Shown here in pieces: positions 6,767 through 13,510 of a stretch of DNA of 15,099 nt. The notes under the pieces are model-generated. The model saw only the letters and a program-made list of their open reading frames with translations, had not been told where the DNA came from and searched no databases. The DNA lies in contig JAESTY010000317.1 in NCBI GenBank assembly GCA_016763355.1, forward strand, positions 1 through 15,099, given 5' to 3'. The stretch comes from Immundisolibacteraceae bacterium (GTDB lineage: Bacteria > Pseudomonadota > Gammaproteobacteria > Immundisolibacterales > Immundisolibacteraceae). Position numbers and translations under genes: made by a program. Within the stretch, counting starts at the first letter, position 1; the number at the start of each line of letters is the position of its first letter.

Positions 6767-7510
6767 ATGGCTAAGCGTAGACGCGGTATTTATTTACTGC
6801 CTAACCTGTTTACAACCTTTGGGTTGTTCGCAGGCTTTTATGCCATTGTTGCGGCGGTCAACGGCCAGTTTGACACTGCCGCCTTGTCAATATTGATTGC
6901 AGGAATTATGGATGGGCTCGACGGTCGAGTCGCTCGTATGACCAACACCCAGACTGATTTTGGTGCTCAGTACGATTCGATGACCGACATGGTGGCTTTT
7001 GGTGTTGCGCCGGCGTTATTGGTCTATCTTTATGCGCTTAATCAGTTTGGCAAACTTGGCTGGATGTTAGCCTTCGTTTATACCGCCTCCACGGCAATGC
7101 GACTGGCTCGGTTTAATGTTCAGTCTGGGATGATAGATAAGGGCCATTTCCAGGGGCTTTCCAGCCCCGCATCTGCGGGCTTGATCATTGCCATGGTCTG
7201 GGTCAGTTTCGACTATCAGTTAACCCATCCTGCAATGATGGTGTTTATGGGGGTGGTTACTTTTCTGTGTGCGGGTCTGATGGTCAGTAACATTCGATTT
7301 AATAGCTTCAAGAATATTAATTTTCGAGAGCGAATTCCGTTTTTTACCAGTGTGCTGATGATTGTTGCGCTTGCAGTATTTGCCACAGATCCACCCGTAG
7401 TACTTTTTTTGATGGCCTTTAGTTATGCGGTTTCTGGCCCGGTAGTGACGTTAGCAGGGATCAGAAAAAGACGTTCCGAGCGTAGCCAAAAGGGTAAATC
7501 TGTCGAATAA
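6767..7510 (+). CDS. pssA: CDP-diacylglycerol--serine O-phosphatidyltransferase
   Basis: An inner-membrane enzyme making phosphatidylserine from CDP-diacylglycerol and serine, the precursor of phosphatidylethanolamine. The CDP-alcohol phosphotransferase signature is complete: Asp49, Asp52-Gly53, Ala56-Arg57, Gly66, Asp70 and Asp74 (D-x2-D-G-x2-A-R-x8-G-x3-D-x3-D). The basic N-terminus MAKRRRGIYLLPNLFTT leads into several hydrophobic segments (about 15-31, 35-47, 104-124, 138-150, 157-177, 190-210, 214-232), typical of the Bacillus/Pseudomonas type II membrane-bound PssA rather than the E. coli peripheral enzyme. At 247 aa it lacks the N-terminal acidic extension seen in pseudomonads. No earlier start is available because an in-frame TGA lies at 6749. 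The ilvC-pssA pairing is common in gammaproteobacteria. Confidence 0.95.
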   Translation: MAKRRRGIYLLPNLFTTFGLFAGFYAIVAAVNGQFDTAALSILIAGIMDGLDGRVARMTNTQTDFGAQYDSMTDMVAFGVAPALLVYLYALNQFGKLGWMLAFVYTASTAMRLARFNVQSGMIDKGHFQGLSSPASAGLIIAMVWVSFDYQLTHPAMMVFMGVVTFLCAGLMVSNIRFNSFKNINFRERIPFFTSVLMIVALAVFATDPPVVLFLMAFSYAVSGPVVTLAGIRKRRSERSQKGKSVE

Positions 7511-7523
7511 AATCTGGTTGCGA

Positions 7524-7532
7524 TGATATAAT
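7524..7532 (+). promoter_or_regulatory. Extended -10 promoter ahead of tRNA-Ser
   Basis: TGATATAAT (7524-7532) is a perfect extended -10 element (TGn followed by TATAAT); no good -35 is visible and none is required for this class. Transcription would start near 7539, which is the first base of the folded leader. It most likely drives the tRNA-Ser gene and any leader RNA. Confidence 0.55.
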
Positions 7533-7538
7533 TTTGAA

Positions 7539-7608
7539 ACGCAAAAAATCAGGTGCAGCAACTGTCCTGATTGTGATTCCAGATCAAAAAATCTAGCAAT
7601 TTTTGCGT
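7539..7608 (+). other. Self-complementary leader between pssA and tRNA-Ser (branched RNA candidate)
   Basis: ACGCAAAAA (7539-7547) and TTTTTGCGT (7600-7608) form a perfect 9-bp closing stem. Inside it, AATCAGG/CCTGATT (7547-7553/7566-7572) closes a hairpin with an inner CAG/CTG, and AGAT/ATCT (about 7581-7584/7591-7594) closes a small A-rich loop. The first stem base coincides with the start predicted from the extended -10. It could be a tRNA 5' leader removed by RNase P, a pssA 3' structure or a small RNA. The pairing is seen directly; the role is unknown. Confidence 0.4.
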
Positions 7609-7621
7609 CCGGTTATACCCC

Positions 7622-7711
7622 GGAGAGGTACCGAAGTGGCCATAACGGCACCGACTCGAAATCGGTTGGGGGCTTTGCCCCACGTGGGTTCGAATCCCAC
7701 CCTCTCCGCCA
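7622..7711 (+). tRNA. tRNA-Ser, anticodon CGA (reads UCG)
   Basis: 90 nt including an encoded CCA. The acceptor GGAGAGG (7622-7628) pairs with CCTCTCC (7701-7707), followed by discriminator G and CCA (7709-7711). The anticodon arm is ACCGA-CTCGAAA-TCGGT, giving anticodon CGA. A long variable arm (TGGGGGCTTTGCCCCA) marks a class II tRNA. The T arm is GTGGG-TTCGAAT-CCCAC. The long variable arm plus discriminator G fit serine identity. Confidence 0.97.
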
Positions 7712-7777
7712 TCTTTAGTTTTCTGTCATGAATCCGATTTGCTCGAATCTTCAGCTTACTGGATTGTTTTGTTCAGG

Positions 7778-7805
7778 GGCCAAACCTCTTATTGGCCTAT
7801 TTTGT
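7778..7805 (+). terminator. Likely intrinsic terminator of tRNA-Ser
   Basis: GGCCAA (7778-7783) pairs with TTGGCC (7792-7797) around an 8-nt loop and is followed by TATTTTGT. It lies 67 nt after the tRNA CCA and upstream of the next promoter candidate. The stem is GC-rich at its base, though the T-tract is short. Confidence 0.55.
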
Positions 7806-7827
7806 GATCATTCAACTGCCGTACCTG

Positions 7828-7836
7828 TGATATGAT
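7828..7836 (+). promoter_or_regulatory. Extended -10 promoter candidate for the Rieske gene
   Basis: TGATATGAT (7828-7836) matches the extended -10 form (TGn followed by TATGAT) and lies after the tRNA terminator. It would give a 5' leader of about 92 nt before the GTG at 7935. No strong -35 is visible. The leader contains AACCT/AGGTT complementarity but no recognised riboswitch. Confidence 0.4.
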
Positions 7837-7934
7837 GATTGCAATTAACTAAGCAGCCAAGTTAAGGTCAACCTTTATATGGGAGGTTCTTTCCCGACAT
7901 ATTAATCGTTGTTTTTTTGAGGAGGAGAGCAGCT

Positions 7935-9269
7935 GTGGATCGAGTTACCGACGCTATATCTATCGAGGCGGCTGAACTTCGCGACCTGATTGTCGATGAC
8001 AAGCAAGAACAACGCTTCGATGTTTCCCGGCGTATTTTTCAGGATCCTGAAATTTTCGAACTGGAAATAGAGCGGATTTTTGAAACCAACTGGGTATATC
8101 TGGCCCATGAATCGCAGCTACCCAACGAACATGACTATTTCTCGACCCAAATAGGCCGCCAGCCGGTGGTTGTGACCCGGGCCGCAGATGGCAAAATTAA
8201 CGCCTTTATCAATGCCTGTAGCCATCGTGGTTCACAGCTAACCATGACCAAGCGCGGCAACAAACCCACTTTTATGTGTCCCTATCATGGTTGGGTCTAT
8301 GACAGTGAAGGTACCTGCATTGATGTTAATGACCATGCCAACGGGCACTATCCTGAATACTTTGACAATACCAATCACAATCTGCGCAAACTGGGCCAGG
8401 TTGGGGTTTATCGTGGTTTTATCTTTGGCAGTATTGTTGAAGACGTTGAGCCATTAGAGACCTGGCTCGGCGATGCTTCGGTGTTTATCGATATGTTTGT
8501 CGATAAATCACCGGATGGGTTGGAGGTGCTTAAAGGCGGCGTGCACTACACCACCACCTCGAACTGGAAACTGCAGCTTGAAAATCCGGACGGCTATCAT
8601 TTTTTTCCAGTGCATACGGGCTACATCGCGTTGGCTGCGCGTCGGGACGATGGTCCTAAAGAAGCACTCAAAACCATAGACGTCAGTCAGATGAAAGACC
8701 TTCCCGGTGCTGTTTATGATCTGGGTCATGGTCACGGTACTGCCTGGGCCTGGATGCCTAACGGCGAAGACCGACCATTGGCCCAGTCCCGTGAATATCT
8801 GGAACAGAAGTTTGACAAGGAAAAGGCCGACTGGTTGATTGACTGTGTGCGTTTTCAGTTATTGTTTCCTAATCTCTGGTTGATGGATCAATCCTCCACG
8901 ACTTTACGAGTCATGCATCCGGTTGCGGTTGATAAAACCCGGGTAGAGGTTTATTGCATCGCACCAAAGGGTGAGCCAGCTGAGGCCAGGGCGTTGCGGT
9001 TAAGACAATTTGAGGATTTCCTCGGTCCTGCCGGGTTAGCAACACCTGATGATCAGGTAGTCATGGAATCTTGCCAACGTGGTTTTCAGGGTAAAGCTGT
9101 TCAATGGCAGCAGGGTTATGCCCGTGGCAATGCAGCGGTGATTGATGGGCCGGATGAAGAAGCCAGAAAAATGGGCCTTGATCCAGCGGTCAGCGGTCGA
9201 GGGGATTCGGAGGTTGGTGCCCAGGCGCCGTTGCGCCGCTGGCGGGAATTGATGGGCCAGATAGATTGA
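7935..9269 (+). CDS. Rieske non-haem iron ring-hydroxylating oxygenase, alpha (catalytic) subunit
   Basis: A predicted cytoplasmic oxygenase of the benzoate/anthranilate dioxygenase alpha-subunit family (BenA/AntA-like), about 444 aa. The Rieske [2Fe-2S] motif is complete: Cys95-x-His97 and Cys115-x2-His118 in NACSHRGSQL ... MCPYHGWVYD. The mononuclear iron site shows His222 and His227 in ENPDGYHFFPVH, bridging Asp219 three residues before His222, and a likely third ligand Asp361 (FEDFLG). The C-terminal VYCIAPKGEPAEARALRLRQ and TPDDQVV blocks also match BenA-type proteins. The start chosen is GTG 7935 because GGAGGAG (7921-7927) precedes it by 7 nt; the in-frame TTG at 7917 would put this site inside the gene. 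No beta subunit, ferredoxin or reductase gene is adjacent, which is unusual for an alpha-3-beta-3 enzyme. The substrate cannot be named. Confidence 0.9.
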   Translation: MDRVTDAISIEAAELRDLIVDDKQEQRFDVSRRIFQDPEIFELEIERIFETNWVYLAHESQLPNEHDYFSTQIGRQPVVVTRAADGKINAFINACSHRGSQLTMTKRGNKPTFMCPYHGWVYDSEGTCIDVNDHANGHYPEYFDNTNHNLRKLGQVGVYRGFIFGSIVEDVEPLETWLGDASVFIDMFVDKSPDGLEVLKGGVHYTTTSNWKLQLENPDGYHFFPVHTGYIALAARRDDGPKEALKTIDVSQMKDLPGAVYDLGHGHGTAWAWMPNGEDRPLAQSREYLEQKFDKEKADWLIDCVRFQLLFPNLWLMDQSSTTLRVMHPVAVDKTRVEVYCIAPKGEPAEARALRLRQFEDFLGPAGLATPDDQVVMESCQRGFQGKAVQWQQGYARGNAAVIDGPDEEARKMGLDPAVSGRGDSEVGAQAPLRRWRELMGQID

Positions 9270-9326
9270 TAGGGTCTAACACGAGAGGCGCCATTAGCTA
9301 ATGACTACACAGGCCAGGGAAATAGA

Positions 9327-9758
9327 TTGAGCGATAAGATTCATCAAGGTGGCTGTTTTTGTGGCGCAGTGCGCTACCGGGTGACCGGCGAACCATTTCG
9401 AGCCAATATTTGTCACTGTACGAACTGCCAGAAACGCACCGGTAGTTCGTACGGTATTTCGACTTATTTTAAGGAGCAACAGGTCGAATTTAACGATGCA
9501 GAACGTAAGCTGTACCGGTTTGAGTCAGATGAAAGTGGTCGCTTCGGTAATATGGAGTTTTGTGCAAATTGCGGGACGACTGTGACCTGGACCGCTGAGT
9601 TTTTTGCCGGAGCCCGCGGTATCGCTGGTGGTAGCTTTGATGATCCGAACTGGTTTGAAATTCAGAATCACGGTTGGGTTCGCTCAGCCCAGCAACGAAC
9701 CAGTTTTCCAGCCGGGGTGCATCTGTTTGAAAAGATGATTCCGCAAACAGATAAGTAA
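9327..9758 (+). CDS. GFA/CENP-V family zinc protein (glutathione-dependent formaldehyde-activating-like)
   Basis: 143 aa, nearly all one GFA domain. The zinc-binding pattern is intact: GGCFCGAVRY (Cys10, Cys12), ICHCTNCQ (Cys29, Cys31, Cys34) and FCANCGT (Cys79, Cys82). The founding member Gfa promotes S-hydroxymethylglutathione formation from formaldehyde, but most homologues have unknown roles. The start TTG 9327 is supported by AGGGA (9316-9320) 6 nt ahead; no in-frame ATG is available. It follows the Rieske gene by 57 nt on the same strand, so co-transcription is likely. If the oxygenase is a demethylase, a formaldehyde-handling partner would make sense; that is inference only. Confidence 0.88.
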   Translation: MSDKIHQGGCFCGAVRYRVTGEPFRANICHCTNCQKRTGSSYGISTYFKEQQVEFNDAERKLYRFESDESGRFGNMEFCANCGTTVTWTAEFFAGARGIAGGSFDDPNWFEIQNHGWVRSAQQRTSFPAGVHLFEKMIPQTDK

Positions 9759-9853
9759 TATTGATTTAATGTTAGGGGCTGGTGATGGGTGGTCCTGTTA
9801 GCCAACACGAAAGGTGTTAACCGATAGAGTAGAACGACCTGATGATGACCCAA

Positions 9854-9859
9854 TATAAT
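9854..9859 (+). promoter_or_regulatory. Possible -10 box upstream of the 194-aa gene
   Basis: A perfect TATAAT lies 84 nt before the ATG at 9943, with no acceptable -35. A small hairpin AACAC/GTGTT around GAAAG (about 9803-9817) lies upstream of it and could separate this transcript from the GFA gene. Weak evidence. Confidence 0.25.
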
Positions 9860-9942
9860 CATGGAATTGTTGCTGTATACAGAGCTTTGAACCCTCGATC
9901 CGAATCTAATTTTGATGCGCGGCAGATAGGGCGGGCTGGAGG

Positions 9943-10527
9943 ATGATTCTCAGTGATAGCCAGCGGTCATTGCGTTGGCAAATTGAACAAGTTGCATTTA
10001 TGGGTATTCATGCAACTCGTTATTGGGACGGGGTTTCTGATCAAAGTGGTGAGTTCTGGATGTTCACCCGTAACTGTTATGGCCAGAGGGCGATTTTTCT
10101 CTGGTGCCAGCTGTTTAATGGCGAGTTAGATGACCCTAGTCATTACCTTCAGCTGTTTGGTGATGACCGGCTGAGTGATTTGGGCCGTCAGTTTAGTACC
10201 GCACGGGTTTTATCTCGACTGGAAATTGCGTCGAACCTGAATGCGAGCGGACTCAATGAGTTTCGATTTGAAATTTCAGGTTTTCGTAACGACTATTCAG
10301 CTCAGCGTGAATACCATAAATCGGGGCTGCGGTTTCCTGAACTGGGGCCTGCCCTGGGGATGTTTCAGGAAATGCGAGTACTGTTGGAAGAAACGGTAGT
10401 TGCCGAGGCCCGTAGTGGTTCAGAGCAGTACATAACTGAGCTATTACAGTATTACCAATATGACTCCAACGAGGATATCCAGAGAAAGTGTTTTAAAGAT
10501 ATTGATCAATTAGGCTTTGTTGATTGA
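9943..10527 (+). CDS. Hypothetical protein, 194 aa, family not recognised
   Basis: I do not recognise this protein. It is soluble, with no signal peptide or clear membrane segment. It is rich in aromatic residues (GIHATRYWDG, GEFWMFTRN, FLWCQLFNGELDD), and its C-terminal part is helical and acidic (MFQEMRVLLEETVVAEARSG ... QYITELLQYYQYDSNEDIQ). Coding-like composition over the full 585 nt and its position between two enzyme genes on the same strand support a real gene. The start is odd: GGAGG (9938-9942) abuts the ATG with zero spacing, and an in-frame TGA at 9913 excludes earlier starts; the next Met codon (10000) has no Shine-Dalgarno. It lies 184 nt after the GFA gene and 192 nt before the oxidase gene. 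Confidence 0.72.
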   Translation: MILSDSQRSLRWQIEQVAFMGIHATRYWDGVSDQSGEFWMFTRNCYGQRAIFLWCQLFNGELDDPSHYLQLFGDDRLSDLGRQFSTARVLSRLEIASNLNASGLNEFRFEISGFRNDYSAQREYHKSGLRFPELGPALGMFQEMRVLLEETVVAEARSGSEQYITELLQYYQYDSNEDIQRKCFKDIDQLGFVD

Positions 10528-10719
10528 AAACCGAATGATGGGGATGTGATCCCTTTGCTGAAGCCTGATTGTCGAGATCGATCTACGTTAAAGTATGGGT
10601 GGCGTTAGGAAAGCTGGATCTAGAGGGAACAGAAATTTTGGAGTAGGGTGTAAATTTCAAGGATGAAGGTAATCATTTCATAGAGTGAGAGTCTGTCAAT
10701 TTCCTGAGGAGGAAACATC

Positions 10720-11448
10720 ATGTCTACAGCTGCAATGGAAGCGTCTAATTATCTGGTTGATGTTAAAGGCGCCTGGTTAATTGAAACCCGCGATGAGTTG
10801 CTAATACCGCTTGCCGAGGAAGGTTTTAACCATCCGGTAATGGATCAGATTCGAGCGGGTACTTTTCCCCGTGACAAGTTGATCAAATTATTATCGGATC
10901 TATGTTGGGTGATTACCGGATTCCCCGAATATGTGGCTGCACTTGCGGCGCGGGCACCTAAAAATGACCACAAAGTAAAAGCTGCGCTGCTTGAGAACGC
11001 CTTCATCGAACGTGACCATCCATTTATGCTGGCTCATGCGATTACCAAACTTGGCGGCGATGGAGAAGCCATTGTTAACGGACCAGACTGGGATCATGAC
11101 GCTGACGATTTTATGGTGTCGTTACGGATGGTGTTGGAGGCCTATTGTTATCACCGTCCCTGGATCGAAGGCATGGCTGCGCTGGCTGTAGGGATTGAAA
11201 CCGTAACCCCGCGTATTTTTGGTGGCATGGGCACAGCCGTGATTGAGCATTATGGCCTTACTAAAGAAGATACCGAATGGTTTGATATCCACGGTGGAGA
11301 GGTGGAAATGGAACACGGTAATGATGGGCTGAGAATGCTGGATTCTTATATTGATGTAGATGATCTGCAGACTCAGAAAGCCTGTGTGGCTGGTATTAAA
11401 GTGGTTTGCCGAGGCATCGCTATCGGATTATTTGACGCCTATCAATAA
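10720..11448 (+). CDS. Haem-oxygenase-like di-iron oxidase (TenA/PqqC/UndA/CADD fold)
   Basis: 242 aa, helical and soluble, of the iron-containing redox enzyme type often labelled TenA- or PqqC-like. Candidate iron ligands follow the family order: Glu97-x2-His100 (ENAFIERDHPF), Glu160 (AVGIETVTP), His191, Glu196 (or Glu194) and His199 in FDIHGGEVEMEHGNDG. Relatives cleave or oxidise small acids, amino acids or quinone precursors (UndA, BesC, CADD, PqqC); the substrate here is unknown. The family usually has His-x3-Asp/Glu-x2-His in the last helix; here one extra Gly seems inserted, giving His-x7-His. The start ATG 10720 has a near-ideal GAGGAGG (10706-10712) 7 nt ahead, implying strong translation. 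A very strong terminator follows. Confidence 0.82.
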   Translation: MSTAAMEASNYLVDVKGAWLIETRDELLIPLAEEGFNHPVMDQIRAGTFPRDKLIKLLSDLCWVITGFPEYVAALAARAPKNDHKVKAALLENAFIERDHPFMLAHAITKLGGDGEAIVNGPDWDHDADDFMVSLRMVLEAYCYHRPWIEGMAALAVGIETVTPRIFGGMGTAVIEHYGLTKEDTEWFDIHGGEVEMEHGNDGLRMLDSYIDVDDLQTQKACVAGIKVVCRGIAIGLFDAYQ

Positions 11449-11476
11449 CTAAGCGGTATGTTCACCGGGTAACACT

Positions 11477-11522
11477 GCCCGCTGATAACGTTGGTCGAAC
11501 GTTATCAGCGGGCTTTTTATTT
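11477..11522 (+). terminator. Strong intrinsic terminator after the di-iron oxidase gene
   Basis: A perfect 16-bp stem, GCCCGCTGATAACGTT (11477-11492) with its complement (11498-11513), a GGTCG loop, then TTTTTATTT. It ends the plus-strand transcript 29 nt after the oxidase stop and insulates the next gene. On the minus strand there is no T-tract, so it is one-directional. Confidence 0.95.
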
Positions 11523-11587
11523 GGACGCGATGAAATAGTGTTTTTTTAGAATCTTGAAATTTAATTCTAAATAGATAGGCAACAAGC

Positions 11588-12517
11588 ATGGCAGTTGGTC
11601 TGTTTGCAATTCTTGATGATATAGCAGTGCTACTGGATGACGTCGCGTCAATGAGCCGAGTCGCAGCAAAAAATACCGCAGGCATTTTGGGTGATGACCT
11701 GGCGGTGAATGTGGAAAAGGCCACCGGTTTTCATGCCTCAAGAGAACTTCCAGTTATTTGGGCGATTACTAAAGGTTCGTTTTTAAACAAGTAGATTATT
11801 TTGCCTGTGGCTTTTTTGCTCAGCGCTTTTATGCCCTGGGTTATTGTGCCGATCCTGCTGATTGGCGGGGCATACCTCTGCTATGAAGGTGCTGAAACTA
11901 TTTCCGAATGGTTTGCCGAACATGAGCCTGAGCAAGTGGCAGCGCGCGATAGCGTCGATGCAGCTGAAATTGTTGCTCGAGAGGCTGCAAAAATAAGCGC
12001 TGCGATTCGTACTGACTTTATTCTATCGATTGAAATAGTGGTCATTACACTAGGTACCGTAGCTGATGCGTCTATTGGCATGCAGGTTACGGTGGTTAGC
12101 TTAATCGCGTTATTGGCGACGGTCGGCGTTTATGGCCTGGTAGCACTGCTAGTGCGGCTCGATGATGCCGGGCTTTATCTGATTGACTTAAGCCAAACTC
12201 GAGCCGGGGTGTTTGCTACCTGCTTAGCTCGAATTGGCCAGGCATTAGTCGATTTGTTGCCGCCGCTGATTCGTTTACTAGGCGTGGTTGGTACAGTGGC
12301 TATGCTGCTGGTTGGAGGCGGACTCTATGTACACAACATTGCAGGGATTCACTACGCGTTGATCGAGCTTCCCGGTTTGGCAGCTAATTTCATTACCGGC
12401 CTGGTATTAGGCGGCCTACTGGTCATGTTCATGCAGTTAGTCAAAAAATTAAGAGCACAGCTAAGAGCTTTTTTTGCTTACCTAATTGAGTCACCAGCCT
12501 CCACGCAGATTAGTTAA
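11588..12517 (+). pseudogene. yedI: DUF808/YedI-family inner-membrane protein interrupted by an in-frame TAG
   Basis: 310 codons in one frame, the length of E. coli YedI (about 305 aa), but codon 69 (11792-11794) is TAG. The upstream part (68 aa) has the family start: LFAILDDIAVLLDDVASM, KNTAGILGDDLAVN, SRELPVIWAITKGSFLNK. After the stop the same frame resumes with IILPVAFLLSAFMPW, then TDFILSIEIVVITLG, GVYGLVALLVRLDDAG and VGTVAMLLVGGGLYVHNIAG. By recalled alignment the stop replaces one hydrophobic residue with no length change. All predicted membrane segments lie after the stop, so a product ending there would be useless. A restart at TTG 11801 has no Shine-Dalgarno. No other stop or frameshift is seen, so this is a recent mutation, a strain variant, a sequencing error or readthrough. 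The 3' end overlaps the convergent SDR by 8 nt. Confidence 0.85.
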
Positions 12518-13307
12518 AAACACCCTCGGTGGAATTGCCGTCTACGGTGACGATAGAGCCGGAGATATAGGAGGCTCTCGGTGAGGACATGAAGCAGATT
12601 ACATCACCGATTTCTTTGGGTTCAGCCATGCGCTTTAATGGCAGAGTGGCGTCGATCTCAGCCTGCAATTGCTGCCTGGTTTTGCCTTCGCCGTCTGCAC
12701 GGCCCTGGATTAAGCGCTGCCAACGCTCGGTGCGAACGCCTGCAGGAGACACACCAACCACTAGAATGTTGTGCTCCGCACCTCGTTCAGCAAGGCTTTT
12801 GCTGAAGTTGATCAGTGCAGCATTACTCATCCCGACGGCCATATAAGAGGCTTTGGGACTTCTGGCTGCCGTACCGACCACATTAACGATGCGGCCTCCA
12901 CCCTGTTTCTGCATGATCGGAAACACCGCCTGAACCATGCGTACGTAGCACTGCAATTTCTGGTTCCAGCCATCGAGCCATGTCTGGCTATCGATATTAA
13001 GAAAATCGCCAATCGGAATTTTTCCTGCTGCATTGTTAACCAGTACATCTATGCGTCCGTATTGACTGGTCAGAGTGTCTGTCAGTTTGGCCACGGCAGA
13101 GTCACTGGTGACATCGCAGCAATAGGCGTCTGGCGTTACACCGGTGCTCGCTTCGATTTTACTAACAGCCAGCTGCAGGGATTGTTCGGTGCTTGCGGTG
13201 ATGATCAGTTGCGCACCTTCTTCTGCAAAGGTGGTTGCCGCAGCAAATCCAATTCCCTTGGTGCCGCCAGTGACCAGTACCACCTTCTGGGTAAGTTGTA
13301 GGTCCAT
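12510..13307 (-). CDS. SDR-family oxidoreductase with altered catalytic residues
   Basis: 265 aa, a single Rossmann domain of the short-chain dehydrogenase/reductase superfamily. The cofactor motif TGGTKGIG (13-20), acidic patch CCDV (63-66), NNAAG (91-95) and the C-terminal SGSIVTVDGN (249-258) are all in place. The catalytic Tyr155 is present (SYMAVGMSNAAL), but the Lys four residues later is Gly159, and the usual catalytic Ser region reads VVGTAAR with no Ser at that position. This YxxxG pattern occurs in a subgroup of SDRs usually annotated as 3-oxoacyl-ACP reductase-like, so it may be a natural subfamily with different chemistry rather than a damaged gene. Start ATG 13307 has GAGG (13316-13319) 8 nt ahead. 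It is convergent with the DUF808 gene, and the ends overlap by 8 nt with no terminator between. Substrate unknown. Confidence 0.9.
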   Translation of the reverse strand: MDLQLTQKVVLVTGGTKGIGFAAATTFAEEGAQLIITASTEQSLQLAVSKIEASTGVTPDAYCCDVTSDSAVAKLTDTLTSQYGRIDVLVNNAAGKIPIGDFLNIDSQTWLDGWNQKLQCYVRMVQAVFPIMQKQGGGRIVNVVGTAARSPKASYMAVGMSNAALINFSKSLAERGAEHNILVVGVSPAGVRTERWQRLIQGRADGEGKTRQQLQAEIDATLPLKRMAEPKEIGDVICFMSSPRASYISGSIVTVDGNSTEGVFN

Positions 13308-13510
13308 CGTTTTATCCTCATTTATTTACCGTAGTTGAACACTAGTAGTCAGGATTGTTATTTCAGCGATCTTGCTACCTTATAATAGCTATCGTTCACC
13401 ACGCTGGTCAGAAAACTGTATTGGTCTGGGTGTTAACCAGATTTAAAATGATTGATCTAACAGTACAAAAACATTGGCTGTCACCATTAAAAAATTAACC
13501 TGGAAAAATA
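13308..13510. promoter_or_regulatory. Divergent promoter region between the SDR and DASS genes
   Basis: 203 nt between divergent starts. TATAAT at 13381-13386 (+ strand) is a possible -10 for the transporter. The nearest -35-like TTGTTA (13355-13360) is 20 nt away, too far for a good promoter. No repeat or recognised operator is seen. Confidence 0.3.

Noticed and set aside
7878..7904. Eight-codon ORF (ATG GGA GGT ... TAA) in the Rieske 5' leader
   Set aside because: Too short, poor Shine-Dalgarno spacing and no biased codon run; likely chance.
7917..7934. TTG at 7917 as the start of the Rieske oxygenase (adds six residues)
   Set aside because: The extra codons are the purine-rich Shine-Dalgarno itself; GTG 7935 lies 7 nt after GGAGGAG and gives the family-typical start DRVTDA.
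10538..10553. GGGAT/ATCCC hairpin followed by TTT after the 194-aa gene, as a terminator
   Set aside because: A 5-bp stem with a 3-nt loop and only three T residues is too weak to call.
11449..11741. Two minus-strand frames across the terminator and DUF808 start
   Set aside because: They are antisense to the conserved DUF808 N-terminus and run through or beside the terminator stem; no domain is seen.
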